From assembly GCA_028823995.1 (NCBI GenBank), contig JAPPFD010000024.1, positions 21,533 through 85,532 on the forward strand: 64,000 nucleotides of DNA, given 5' to 3'. This DNA comes from a bacterium. GTDB lineage: Bacteria; Actinomycetota; Acidimicrobiia; Spongiisociales; ZC4RG35. Within the stretch, counting starts at the first letter, position 1, and each line of letters starts with the position of its first letter. Below are positions 25,923-36,230 of the stretch, piece by piece. Both the position numbers and the translations under genes were made by a program. The notes beneath the pieces are model-generated. The model was given only the letters and a program-made list of their open reading frames with translations, had not been told where the DNA came from and ran no database searches.

Positions 25923-26499
25923 AACAAACAGTATGCCCCAGGGGGTGTGACAAAACACCTCTACATACCATAAAGGTGGTAAAACAAACACTAACAAACC
26001 GGTCAGTAGTGGATTCGTTCTAGGCTTTCCGCCAAGGCACAAAACAAGCCGAACCGTTACGGGTTTTTAACGACCGTGTCTTGAACCCGCGAAAAACAAG
26101 GCCCCCTTGGGCTTCCCTCCCCCACCACCACCTATCCAGCGTCCGACAAGCCCGGACAGCCCGGAGCAGGGCTGTCGAGCAAATCTGGGTTTGATCTCGA
26201 TGGGGCCCGAACGACGCCGGAACGGACCGTCTCAGTGCTTGGCTCCTAACCAACATGAATCACCGGTGCGACAAAAGCAACCCTCCGCCTCCCCGTTTTT
26301 TCACACCCTCGGAGTGCGTTGCGGCGTCGGTAGGGGAGGCGGGTTTTATGGGGTTTTTATCACACCTTTGGCAGGTTGTCCTCATGGTGCCCGGGAAAGA
26401 AACCCTGAGTGGTATATCATCCCAGACGCTGTAGACTGTACATTTTGTAAAGCTAGGAGGCGGAGTGAGACGTAAGCCGACTACCAGAGAGGGGAGGAG
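25923..26499. other. 577-bp gap without a supported gene
   Basis: Upstream of the nuclease gene the DNA is markedly A/T-richer than its surroundings (for example 25970-26005 and 26340-26375, with repeated AAACAAACA-like and TTTTATGGGGTTTTTATC runs). It probably holds the promoters of two divergent genes. The short open frames inside it show no family similarity. No tRNA fold, transposase remnant or clear att repeat was found. Confidence 0.5.
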
Positions 26500-26694
26500 A
26501 TGAGCGAGCCGATCAAGGGTTACATGGTCCGTGGGAAGAAACGGGCCCCCAAAGCCTATCCGACCGGGCGGGTTTGCATCCACCAAGGGTGCAGCGTGAA
26601 GCTGAACCGCTACAACCGTCGCGAGTACTGCTACAACCACGCCCCCATCCGCTACCCGAGGGTCCGGGGAAGGGTTCTTCCCGAGAACGCCTGA
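26500..26694 (+). CDS. 64-aa zinc-motif protein
   Basis: Small basic protein with a clear RBS (GGGGAGGAG 5 bp before ATG). A compact motif at about residues 26-47 reads C-x4-C, then K-L-N-R-Y-N, then Y-C-x2-N-H, suggesting a single zinc-binding knuckle of the C-x-x-x-x-C...C-x-x-x-H type. Similar short C-x-x-x-G-C ... R-Y-N ... C-x-x-H proteins are recalled from other actinobacteria, without assigned function. It is followed by a strong terminator, supporting it as a real monocistronic gene. Nucleic-acid or ribosome association is only a guess from the charge. Confidence 0.7.
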   Translation: MSEPIKGYMVRGKKRAPKAYPTGRVCIHQGCSVKLNRYNRREYCYNHAPIRYPRVRGRVLPENA

Positions 26695-26716
26695 ACCGTT
26701 CCAACTCAGACAGCGA

Positions 26717-26749
26717 GAGGGCGGCCCCGATCCACCCGGGGCCGCCCTC
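26717..26749. terminator. Bidirectional hairpin terminator
   Basis: Perfect 13-bp inverted repeat (GAGGGCGGCCCCG, loop ATCCACC, then its complement) between the 64-aa gene and the convergent acs gene. It is a strong GC stem followed by a short T-containing stretch (CAGCTTTATC). Confidence 0.85.
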
Positions 26750-26766
26750 AGCTTTATCCGAAAGTG

Positions 26767-28716
<1,950 letters not shown>

Positions 28717-28889
28717 GCTGCGCTCCTTCGTCGATCTGGGAATTGCCCCCGAATATAGGGAGGACGGGGGTCTATTCCTTATGCCGGTGACAGTCCGATA
28801 TGAACATGGTAGATGATCTGACCCGTCCCAGCGCTACCCGGTCCACGCCCGATCTTGCGGGTTCCGACCGGGGCGGCCTCCCCGGCGGC

Positions 28890-30422
28890 TTACCGGGGAA
28901 GGCGGCGGCGACTGGGATAGCGGCGGCGATACATCCCGTGCAGTATTTCCCACGCCAGAGATGCAATCGCCAGGATTTGCACCCAGTCTCCAAGTCGAAC
29001 GTAAAGAGTGGGCCCCTGGCCGGGCGCCCGGGTCCGCACTTCCCCGATCAGGAGAGCCTCTTGCGCCAGGGCTGTGCGGAGACCGGTCTCCCCGGTGGGC
29101 GAGATGAGTGTGGATCGGCCGGTCACGGCAGTGTGGATCAGGGGCATGCCCAGTTCTGCGGCCCGCATGCGCGTAATGCCGATGAACTGGTCGGAAGCCA
29201 CGGAATAGGGATAGCTCTCCTGGCTGGTGGCCAGGATCAGCAATCCGGCGCCTTCCCGGGCGTTCTCTCTGCCGTAGCGGGCGAACGACCCCTCGAAGGA
29301 GATCACCGAACCGAACCGGCCGAAGCCCAGATCCCACAGGACCGGGCCCTCTCCCCGCAGCATGTCGCGGCTGGGCAGGTCCGCATGGAGGTTCTCCACC
29401 CACTTGAACACCGAGCGGGCGGGGATGTACTCACCATAGGGAACCGGGTGCTGTTTGTGGTACTCGCTGACGATCTTCCCCGTCTGGTCGAACACGACGT
29501 TGGCGTTTACCCAGTGTGTGTCGTTGAGGGGCCGATCGCCCCCCGCCAGCAGCACCGCCCCGATGCGGGCCGCCTCTGCGCCCATGGCCTCTCCAACCTC
29601 CGGAGCGTTGATCGGGTCTGCCGTCCATGAACCGGTGGAGCCCTCCGGCCAGATCACGAGGTCGACGCTTCCAGGCTGCAGGGTACGGGTCAACCGGAGG
29701 TGGTTCTGGTAGATCTGGTACCGCTCGTTGGGACAGTGCTCTCCCGGACACGGGTTGTTGCCCTGCACCACCGCAACCCGGACTACCTCCCCCTCGGTGT
29801 GTGGAGGCCAGAGCGACCCCCCGATCAACAGAAGACCCAGCAGGAGGGTCACCACCCCAGCGACGCGAAGAGATGGCCCGCGGCGGGTCTGACGAAGGGC
29901 TAGGAGTGTCAGGGCGGCGGCCGCGGCCACAACCAACACGGTCCAGCCGGAGGCGCCGATCCAGCGGGCCGCGCTCCTGGGCGGCGCCCACTCGCTCAAG
30001 GCATACCCGGACATCCCCCACTCCAGTCCGCCCAGGGGCCATCGCACCCTGGCCCACTCCATGAGAGCCCAACCCCCCACAGCCCGGACCCACCAGCGGG
30101 ACGGAGGCAAGGAGACGCTCCGAACCATCAGCACCGCGTAAAGAGCCGGAAACACAGAGAGCACGATCACCGGCGGGATGAAGGCAATGAGGCCAAGTTC
30201 GGAGAGCCAGGGCATCAGGAACCCGAAGAAGGAAAGGCCGAAAGCCAAGCCGGCCAGCACGGCGCTGAATACGCCCTCGCAACGCCGGGTCTGCAGGAGG
30301 AACAGTGCAATTGCAGGAAGGGTCATCCACCACCAGCCGCGAGGCGGGAAGGCCAGAGACAGGGCCGCGCCGGCGAGAGCCGAGAGCAGAACCGGGGCGA
30401 CGCGTCGTATCAGTGGGTCCAC
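28890..30422 (-). CDS. lnt: Apolipoprotein N-acyltransferase-like protein, catalytic Cys replaced by Ser
   Basis: 510 aa. An N-terminal set of six to eight hydrophobic segments (residues about 8-190) precedes a nitrilase-like domain. The catalytic Glu is in I-W-P-E-G-S-T-G and the Lys in Y-H-K-Q-H-P-V-P-Y-G-E. The nucleophile strand, normally I-C-Y/F-E, reads V-I-S-F-E-G-S-F, with TCC (Ser) where Cys should be. R-M-R-A-A-E-L-G-M-P-L follows as in Lnt. Lnt adds the third acyl chain to lipoproteins, of which this window encodes many. The Ser swap may mean loss or change of activity. Confidence 0.8.
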   Translation of the reverse strand: MDPLIRRVAPVLLSALAGAALSLAFPPRGWWWMTLPAIALFLLQTRRCEGVFSAVLAGLAFGLSFFGFLMPWLSELGLIAFIPPVIVLSVFPALYAVLMVRSVSLPPSRWWVRAVGGWALMEWARVRWPLGGLEWGMSGYALSEWAPPRSAARWIGASGWTVLVVAAAAALTLLALRQTRRGPSLRVAGVVTLLLGLLLIGGSLWPPHTEGEVVRVAVVQGNNPCPGEHCPNERYQIYQNHLRLTRTLQPGSVDLVIWPEGSTGSWTADPINAPEVGEAMGAEAARIGAVLLAGGDRPLNDTHWVNANVVFDQTGKIVSEYHKQHPVPYGEYIPARSVFKWVENLHADLPSRDMLRGEGPVLWDLGFGRFGSVISFEGSFARYGRENAREGAGLLILATSQESYPYSVASDQFIGITRMRAAELGMPLIHTAVTGRSTLISPTGETGLRTALAQEALLIGEVRTRAPGQGPTLYVRLGDWVQILAIASLAWEILHGMYRRRYPSRRRLPR

Positions 30423-30468
30423 CTACCCGAGAGGCTACCTCATACTCGGTGGAGGTATTCTGTGCCGG

Positions 30469-31266
30469 GTGAAATACGGTGGCCGCGGTTCAAGCGATCT
30501 GACCTTGGCCGTGACCGCGGCTCGCCGGGCCGCCACGCTGTTGAGAGAGGCCTTGGGGAAGAGCGCCGAGGTCGAGTTCAAGGGAGAGGTGGACCCGGTT
30601 ACCGAAGTGGACCGACGGGTGGAGGCCGAGATCCGGCGGATGCTCATTACGCACCGGCCCTCCGACGACATAGTGGGAGAGGAGGAGGGCGGAGTCCTGC
30701 CGCCGACAGGTCGGGCGTGGATAATCGATCCCCTGGATGGGACGGTGAACTTCATACACGGATTGGCGCCGGTGAGCGTCTCCGTGGCCCTCTGGGAAGA
30801 TGGGGCTCCACTGGTTGGAGTGGTCATCGAAGCAATACACGGCGAGGAGTTCACCGCGGTCCGCGGAGAGGGAGCCTGGCTCGACTCGCAGCCGATATCG
30901 GTCAGCTCCCAAGCTGTCCTGACCCAGGCCCTGGTGGGAACCGGGTTTCCCTACGACCGGAGAGAGCGGTCCCACGAATATGCAGCATTGGTCGGGGCGG
31001 TGCTGGCGGAGTGCCAAGGAGTTCGGCGGCGGGGTTCGGCGGCGTTGGACCTCTGCTATGTGGCGGTGGGTCGATTCGACGCCTTTTGGGAGCAGGGACT
31101 GGCGGTCTGGGACATGGCGGCCGGGATTCTCATGGTCGAGGAGGCAGGGGGAAAGGTAACCGGCCTCGACGGAGGGAAGGTTCCCTTGGACGGATCCCTG
31201 GTGATAGCCACCAACGGGTCGGTTCATGACCAGTTTGGGAAAGTGCTGGCCAGAGCGGTCGGCTGA
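30469..31266 (+). CDS. Inositol monophosphatase family protein
   Basis: 265-aa Mg2+-dependent phosphatase of the IMPase/HisN/CysQ superfamily. All metal-site motifs are present: D-P-V-T-E-V-D, G-E-E-E-G, W-I-I-D-P-L-D-G-T-V-N-F, and W-D-M-A-A-G near the C-terminus. GTG 30469 is chosen because the helix R-G-S-S-D-L-T-L-A-V begins there and a GGAGG lies 13 bp upstream; earlier starts would overlap the divergent lnt. Substrate could be inositol phosphate, histidinol phosphate or an adenosine bisphosphate; the sequence alone does not decide. Confidence 0.9.
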   Translation: MKYGGRGSSDLTLAVTAARRAATLLREALGKSAEVEFKGEVDPVTEVDRRVEAEIRRMLITHRPSDDIVGEEEGGVLPPTGRAWIIDPLDGTVNFIHGLAPVSVSVALWEDGAPLVGVVIEAIHGEEFTAVRGEGAWLDSQPISVSSQAVLTQALVGTGFPYDRRERSHEYAALVGAVLAECQGVRRRGSAALDLCYVAVGRFDAFWEQGLAVWDMAAGILMVEEAGGKVTGLDGGKVPLDGSLVIATNGSVHDQFGKVLARAVG

Positions 31267-31284
31267 ACGATACTTGGAGAGGTT

Positions 31285-33303
31285 ATGGGCAATCACGCAG
31301 ATGAGATATTCGATTACACGGCGATCACCGTTCCGGTCATAGAGGAGATCGCGTCGCGCGCCATTGACGAAGCGGAACGGTTGCGGTCGGAAGTGTTGGG
31401 CGCCGGCTCACCCCGGACCTACGGAAACACCCTGGCTCCGCTGGAAGCGGTGGAGGAGGTCCTTTCTCGGGCTTTTGGCGAGGCCGGATTCATGGGTTAC
31501 GTGCACACCGACCCCGAAGTGAGGGTGGCGGGGCACGCCTGTTCGGAGAGAATCTCCAAGTGGCATACCGACATGACCTTCGACCCCGGGCTTTATCAAG
31601 CGGTGGAGGCGTTCCGGTCCACCGAGCAGGCCGGGACGCTCACCGGAGAGCGCGCCCGCTACCTCGAGTTCGTGGGCCGTGACCTCAAGAAGGCGGGACA
31701 CCACCTACCTGCCGACTCCCAGGCTCGCGTGAAAGAGTTGTCCGCCCGAATGATCGAGCTGGGGGTGGCCTTCGCCCAGAACATAGCCGAGTACGAAGAT
31801 GCCTTGGAGGTGACCCGAGAGGACTTGGACGGCCTCCCGGATAGCTACATCGACTCGTTGCCCCGCGCGGCGGAGGAGGGAAAGCTCCGGGTGACGATGG
31901 CCTATCCCCACGTAGTCCCGTTCATGGAGAACGCCAGTCGAAGAGACCTGCGCCAACTCTTGGCGAAGAAGTTCAGCAATCGGGCGGTGGAGAGCAATCG
32001 GCCGATCCTCGAGGAGGCGATAGACATCCGGTTGGAGATCGCCACGCTGTTCGGCGAGCCCTCCTGGGCACACCACCGACTGTCCGAACGGATGGCCAAG
32101 ACTCCGGAGACGGTAGAGGGCTTCTATAACCTGTTGCTGGAACCGCTCCAGGAAGCGGGGCGCCGGGAGGTTGCCCGCATAGCGGAGATATTGGGATCGG
32201 ACGGCGAGCAAGGCCCTGTGCAGTCTTGGGATTGGCGGTACTACGACAATCGGATCCGCCGCACCGAGTACGGGGTTGACCAGATGGAAGTGGCTGGCTA
32301 CTTCCCGCTTGACCGGGTGCTGGAGGGGATGCTGGATCTGACCGGAGAGATGTTCGGCGTGGAATACCAACGGGTGGAGGCACCCGTGTGGCACGAGGAT
32401 GTGATCACCTACGCCGTCTTCGACGAAGCGTCCGGAGAGCACATCTCCAACTTCCACATGGACCTCTTTCCCAGGGAGGGGAAGTTCAGCCACGCGGCCG
32501 CCTTCACCTTGGTGAAGGGGCGTCGCCGGGGGGACGGGTCCTATCAGAAACCCCGCTCGGCGATAGTTGCCAACTTCACACCGCCTTCTAAGGGAACCCC
32601 CGCACTTCTGCAGCACTCGGAAGTGCTGACCCTGTTCCATGAATTCGGCCACATACTCCATCAGGTCCTCACCCGCGCCGAATCCGGCCGTTTCTCCGGA
32701 ACAAGCACAGAGTGGGACTTCGTGGAGGCGGCGAGCCAGATCATGGAGAACTGGACCTGGCGACCCGAGATTCTGGCCCGGTTCGCATTCCATCACCTGA
32801 GCGGTGAGCCTCTCCCCGAGGAGCTCTTGGAAAAGCTGACCGCCGCCAAGCTGCTCAACATCGCCATCTCCAAGCTTCGCCAGGCGAGCTTCGGTCTGCT
32901 GGATATGGCCCTGCACGGCACCGAACCGGAGAAGGATATTGACGAGATACTGGAACGTTGCAATGAGGTGTCGCTGTTTCCCCTGCAGAAGGGGACCTTT
33001 TCGCCGGCCAGTTTCGGTCACCTCATGGGTGGTTACGACGCGGGCTACTACGGGTACCTATGGTCGGAAGTCTTTGGTGACGACATGTGGCGGCGCTTCG
33101 AGGAAGAGGGCATCGCCAATCCGGCGGTGGGGATGGACTACCGCCGAGAAGTGCTGGAGGTGGGAGGCTCCCGCGACGCCATCGAGACGCTCCGGGCATT
33201 CTTGGGCCGGGAGCCCGACAACGGCGCCTTCCTCCGCAAACTGGGTATAACCCCGCAGAGATCCTGCTTGGCTGATAGCAGCAAGGACGAGGCAGGCGCC
33301 TGA
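31285..33303 (+). CDS. M3-family oligopeptidase
   Basis: 672-aa cytoplasmic zinc peptidase of the thimet oligopeptidase/Dcp group, which degrades short peptides. The active site is L-F-H-E-F-G-H-I-L-H near residue 450, with the second zinc ligand in E-W-D-F-V-E-A-A-S-Q about 25 residues on, and the G-Y-D-A-G-Y-Y-G-Y-L-W motif late in the protein. No signal peptide. It begins 18 bp after the phosphatase gene, so the two may share a transcript. The last 15 residues (after T-P-Q-R-S) are outside the conserved fold. Confidence 0.93.
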   Translation: MGNHADEIFDYTAITVPVIEEIASRAIDEAERLRSEVLGAGSPRTYGNTLAPLEAVEEVLSRAFGEAGFMGYVHTDPEVRVAGHACSERISKWHTDMTFDPGLYQAVEAFRSTEQAGTLTGERARYLEFVGRDLKKAGHHLPADSQARVKELSARMIELGVAFAQNIAEYEDALEVTREDLDGLPDSYIDSLPRAAEEGKLRVTMAYPHVVPFMENASRRDLRQLLAKKFSNRAVESNRPILEEAIDIRLEIATLFGEPSWAHHRLSERMAKTPETVEGFYNLLLEPLQEAGRREVARIAEILGSDGEQGPVQSWDWRYYDNRIRRTEYGVDQMEVAGYFPLDRVLEGMLDLTGEMFGVEYQRVEAPVWHEDVITYAVFDEASGEHISNFHMDLFPREGKFSHAAAFTLVKGRRRGDGSYQKPRSAIVANFTPPSKGTPALLQHSEVLTLFHEFGHILHQVLTRAESGRFSGTSTEWDFVEAASQIMENWTWRPEILARFAFHHLSGEPLPEELLEKLTAAKLLNIAISKLRQASFGLLDMALHGTEPEKDIDEILERCNEVSLFPLQKGTFSPASFGHLMGGYDAGYYGYLWSEVFGDDMWRRFEEEGIANPAVGMDYRREVLEVGGSRDAIETLRAFLGREPDNGAFLRKLGITPQRSCLADSSKDEAGA

Positions 33304-33348
33304 AAGCACCAGTAGTATGAATGAGCCTTCGATATCACCAGGAAGACA

Positions 33349-33879
33349 GTGACTGCGAGAGCTTTGAGACAGTTCCGCGTTTGGCTGCTACCTCACGTTC
33401 GGTCCGTATTCAGCTTTCCGAATCCGGTTAACGAGGTGGCCGCCAGGGTTGTGGCGGGGATGGTAGCCGCATTATCCCTCACGACCGTTGTCACCGGTCA
33501 AGCCTGGCTGATGTTCGTCCTCGCCTACGGTTTCCTGGCCAGGGTCGCCACCGGCCCTACCTTGAGCCCAATGGGACAACTGGCGACGAGACTGATTGCG
33601 CCTCGCATCTCCGAGCCGCAGCCGGTGCCCGGCCCTCCCAAGCGGTTTGCTCAGGCCGTGGGACTTGGCTTCTCGACGGCCGCGCTGGTGTTGCACTTCC
33701 TAGCAGGGTCTCCTGAAGCGGCCAGTGCGGTGCTTGTGGTGCTGACTGTGTTCGCCTCTCTGGAAGCATGCCTGGGTTTCTGCGCCGGCTGCTTTGTGTT
33801 CAATTACTTGATACGGTGGGGTTTGGTGCCGCAATCAATCTGTGAGGCGTGTGTCGACTTCGGCTCGACACGAGCCTAG
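33349..33879 (+). CDS. DUF4395 membrane protein
   Basis: 176 aa, GTG start. F-P-N-P-V-N-E-V-A-A-R opens the domain, followed by hydrophobic segments at about residues 35-70 and 105-150. A cysteine pair sits in G-F-C-A-G-C-F-V-F, with two more in I-C-E-A-C at the C-terminus. The C-x-x-C at a membrane edge is typical of DUF4395 and hints at a redox or metal role, but no function is established. It is 45 bp downstream of the peptidase gene. Confidence 0.75.
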   Translation: MTARALRQFRVWLLPHVRSVFSFPNPVNEVAARVVAGMVAALSLTTVVTGQAWLMFVLAYGFLARVATGPTLSPMGQLATRLIAPRISEPQPVPGPPKRFAQAVGLGFSTAALVLHFLAGSPEAASAVLVVLTVFASLEACLGFCAGCFVFNYLIRWGLVPQSICEACVDFGSTRA

Positions 33880-34197
33880 CCGTCCTCGTTCCTGTGTAAG
33901 ACCGCGACCTGCTGGGTTGGCCGAGCGGCAACCGTGGATGACTCAGAGATGGTGGGATAGAGATACCGGGCGCCGCCCTTCCAGTCCTTCACCAGAATCG
34001 CTACCAGCCAACCAGATCGGGGTTCTGGTGGTCCGAGGCGACACTTTCGTGATTCTGGGCTCTGTCACGTCCTGTTGGGTTGCTGCGGGCATTGTCGATG
34101 GGTGAGAACGGGGGTCGATCTCCCTCCGCCCCGGGCGTGCGGGGTGGTGGTAAGCCGATTCGTGGGGGAGTTCAGCCTGGCTGAGGCAGCCTCAGGC
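33880..34197. other. 318-bp gap without a supported gene
   Basis: Lies between the DUF4395 gene and the convergent LiaF-like gene. Open frames here are short and show no domain. A stretch near 33912-33945 superficially looks like the 5' half of a tRNA but has no matching 3' half. Nothing else is recognised. Confidence 0.5.
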
Positions 34198-34893
34198 TCA
34201 GGACTCCACTTCGATACCGCCGAACAGGCACACGCCGGTAAGCGTGAGGCGATCGCCGGAAGCGCCAGCCGGAGGCCTGGCCCGCTTGTCTTCCACTCCG
34301 CCCAGGATGTTCGTGGTCTGTATGTCGACGTTCCAGTCCTCCGGGACGCGGAACTCGGCGCCGCCGAACACCGCTGACACGTCCAGGGTTGCCCCACCAT
34401 CTGCGAGGCCTGCATCGGCCATATTTATCTTCGTGGAGCCGAATATCGAAACTATCTGACCACCCGATACGTTCCGGTCGATGACTTTACGGCTGGCAGA
34501 TCCGAAAACGGAGGTGATGTTCACCTCGCCGGGAACGGATTCGTCGCTGACGTATTGTGGATCACGCTTGGAGCGCTTCTTCTTACGCCAGAAGAGGATT
34601 CTTGCCCCTACCAGGATCAGGACGATCGGCCAGAACCGCCAGATGTCCCCGATGGAGTAATCCCAGACGTCCAAAGTGCTCAGGAGGAAGAACACGCCGA
34701 GAGCAGTGATGAACAGTCCCGTGAGCCAGGACTTCGGCCGGAGGTTCCAGAGACCCGCGGCGATGATGATCGCTGGCCACCAGCTTGCCCAGGGGATCTC
34801 CCAGTCGGTGAGGTTTCCGACCAGGAAGGCCCCTCCGATGATCACCAGGGCCAGTCCGACCAGAACACGCCCGCCGCGTCCGGATGTCGCCAT
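34198..34893 (-). CDS. LiaF-like membrane protein
   Basis: 231 aa. The N-terminal half has four hydrophobic segments (about residues 10-27, 38-52, 57-73 and 86-101) in the short-loop pattern of DUF5668-type proteins, then a basic stretch W-R-K-K-K-K-R-S-K-R. The C-terminal half is the toastrack-type beta repeat seen in LiaF/DUF2154 proteins: V-F-G-S, I-F-G-S, V-F-G-G, I-L-G-G and L-F-G-G-I recur about every 20 residues. LiaF proteins tune cell-envelope stress two-component systems; no such system is adjacent, so the role is inferred from fold only. Confidence 0.8.
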   Translation of the reverse strand: MATSGRGGRVLVGLALVIIGGAFLVGNLTDWEIPWASWWPAIIIAAGLWNLRPKSWLTGLFITALGVFFLLSTLDVWDYSIGDIWRFWPIVLILVGARILFWRKKKRSKRDPQYVSDESVPGEVNITSVFGSASRKVIDRNVSGGQIVSIFGSTKINMADAGLADGGATLDVSAVFGGAEFRVPEDWNVDIQTTNILGGVEDKRARPPAGASGDRLTLTGVCLFGGIEVES

Positions 34894-35030
34894 GATCTTC
34901 TCCTTTGGTCCTGGGTCTGTGCCGCAGATGCTAGGCGCGTTCTGGGACGCACGACGACAGGCGGGCCTTCACGGGAAGGGAGCCACTCGGACCCAGCACA
35001 GGTTCCCTGTGGCCCGGAACCGTTATTCGT

Positions 35031-35822
35031 TCAGCCGCTGGGATCGGTGGAGGTTGAGGCATCCGGCCATGGGGGGTCTGGAAGCCGCATCTCTCGGCTC
35101 ACGATTAGGGCCGCTATCTCTTCATCTCCGATGTACTCGGCAATCACGGCGTCGACGCCCTCCAGAAAAACCCCCCACGCCGCGTTCAAGCCCACCTGCG
35201 CCGCTTGGCGCTGTTCCCCTGTGTCGGTCGACTGCAAACCTGCCAGCATCTCCGTGGCGGCGCCGGTGATCTGGCTCACTGCGTACGAGACATCCAGGTG
35301 TTTGTCCGGGTATCCATCGGTGGGTGGAGCCTGGATCAGATTGAAATCTGCCCCCGCCGCTCCCAGTCTCTCCACTACTCCTTCCATGGCAGCTTCGGTG
35401 TCGGTGTAATCGACGTTGGTTTCGGCGCGACTGTCCCAGGCATTGCTGACCTCGACGATCTCCACAACCAGAAGAGCGATCCCCTCCTCGGCGGTGATCA
35501 GTTGTTTGAGGTAGTTTCGCACTACCTCGACAGGGAAAGTCGTAGTGGTGGTGGGCGCCTGGGTGGTGGTAGTGGTGGTTGGCGCCTGGGTGGTGGTAGT
35601 GGTGGTGGGTTCCAGGGTGGTAGTGGTGGTGGGCGCCTGGGTGGTGGTTACCAGGGGAGCGGTGGTGTCGACGGTAGCCCCGGTTGTGGAACTGGCAGGT
35701 TGAGCTTCATCCGATACGAGAAAGCAGGACGAGCCGCCCAGGAGTCCCATGGAGAGGACCACTGGCAGGACAGCGGCTCTACGTATGTTCGGCACATTTC
35801 GGAAAGAAGAAAACAACGGCAT
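35031..35822 (-). CDS. Thr-linker lipoprotein, paralogue of the 43724-44671 gene
   Basis: 263 aa from ATG 35822. Signal peptide with lipobox G-G-S-S-C at about residue 33, then a repetitive T-T-T-T-T-T-Q-A-P linker, then a helical domain (about 100-255). The domain shares the pattern A-x-E-M-L-x-G-L-x-S-T-D-T-G-x-x-R and I-G-D-E-x-I-A-A-L with the second lipoprotein gene 9 kb away. It lacks that protein's C-terminal calcium-type motif. Family and function are not recognised. Surface location follows from the lipobox. Confidence 0.75.
   Translation of the reverse strand: MPLFSSFRNVPNIRRAAVLPVVLSMGLLGGSSCFLVSDEAQPASSTTGATVDTTAPLVTTTQAPTTTTTLEPTTTTTTQAPTTTTTTQAPTTTTTFPVEVVRNYLKQLITAEEGIALLVVEIVEVSNAWDSRAETNVDYTDTEAAMEGVVERLGAAGADFNLIQAPPTDGYPDKHLDVSYAVSQITGAATEMLAGLQSTDTGEQRQAAQVGLNAAWGVFLEGVDAVIAEYIGDEEIAALIVSREMRLPDPPWPDASTSTDPSG
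35541..35645. repeat. 27-bp coding tandem repeat (Thr/Gln-Ala-Pro linker)
   Basis: About four imperfect copies of a 27-bp unit containing GGCGCCTGGGTGGTGGTAGT encode T-T-T-T-T-T-Q-A-P repeats on the minus strand. In-frame copy-number change would only lengthen or shorten the linker. Confidence 0.75.
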
Positions 35823-36230
35823 CGTCTTCTCAGGCAGGCCGTAACGCTGATCGACGGGTTGATTCCACCAAGTCGAATATACACAGCGGTGACCCCGGAA
35901 AGGCGTCACCCGCGCGCTGAGGTACGCCCGTCTCGACGGTAGACGCTCACAAGCCACGCCGTTGGAAGTCGGCATGATCTTCTCACTTGGTCTTGGATAC
36001 TCACTACAGGATGCGGAGCATTCTGAGACCAAGCGCACGATGACAGCCCAAGCCTCAGGAAACTACGGGGCATCAGCCGACAGCGTCGCAGGCAACCCGG
36101 AGAGCGCCCATTTAGTAAAAGTGTTTGACAAATAGGGTCGAGCGCACTTACACTCCCTTCCAGACCAGGCGGAAGCCAGTTGCAGCGAGTGCAGGGAACC
36201 GGCGAATGGAAACGGAGGAGACATCCGGAG
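35823..36230. other. 408-bp divergent intergenic region
   Basis: Between the minus-strand lipoprotein gene and the plus-strand ROK operon. It contains the operon's promoter and a candidate operator near 36110-36154 (listed separately). The lipoprotein-proximal 280 bp show no gene or clear promoter. Confidence 0.6.
36110..36154 (+). promoter_or_regulatory. Promoter and candidate ROK operator of cassette A
   Basis: TTGACA (36125-36130) and TACACT (36149-36154) with an 18-bp spacer make a good sigma-70-type promoter. The imperfect inverted repeat ATTTAGTAAAAG/TGTTTGACAAAT (36110-36133) covers the -35 box, so a bound repressor would block RNA polymerase. The adjacent ROK-family gene is the obvious candidate regulator. 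Half-site identity is modest (7 of 12). Confidence 0.55.

Noticed and set aside
26020-26256. 78-codon minus-strand open frame in the A/T-rich gap
   Set aside because: No RBS, no motif and atypical composition; left as intergenic.
33910-33950. Possible tRNA-Ser/Leu start (GGGTTGGCCGAGCGGC)
   Set aside because: No matching acceptor 3' strand, T-arm or anticodon stem within 100 bp.
35541-35645. CRISPR-like short repeats
   Set aside because: Repeats are contiguous, in frame and encode a Thr/Pro linker; there are no spacers or cas genes.
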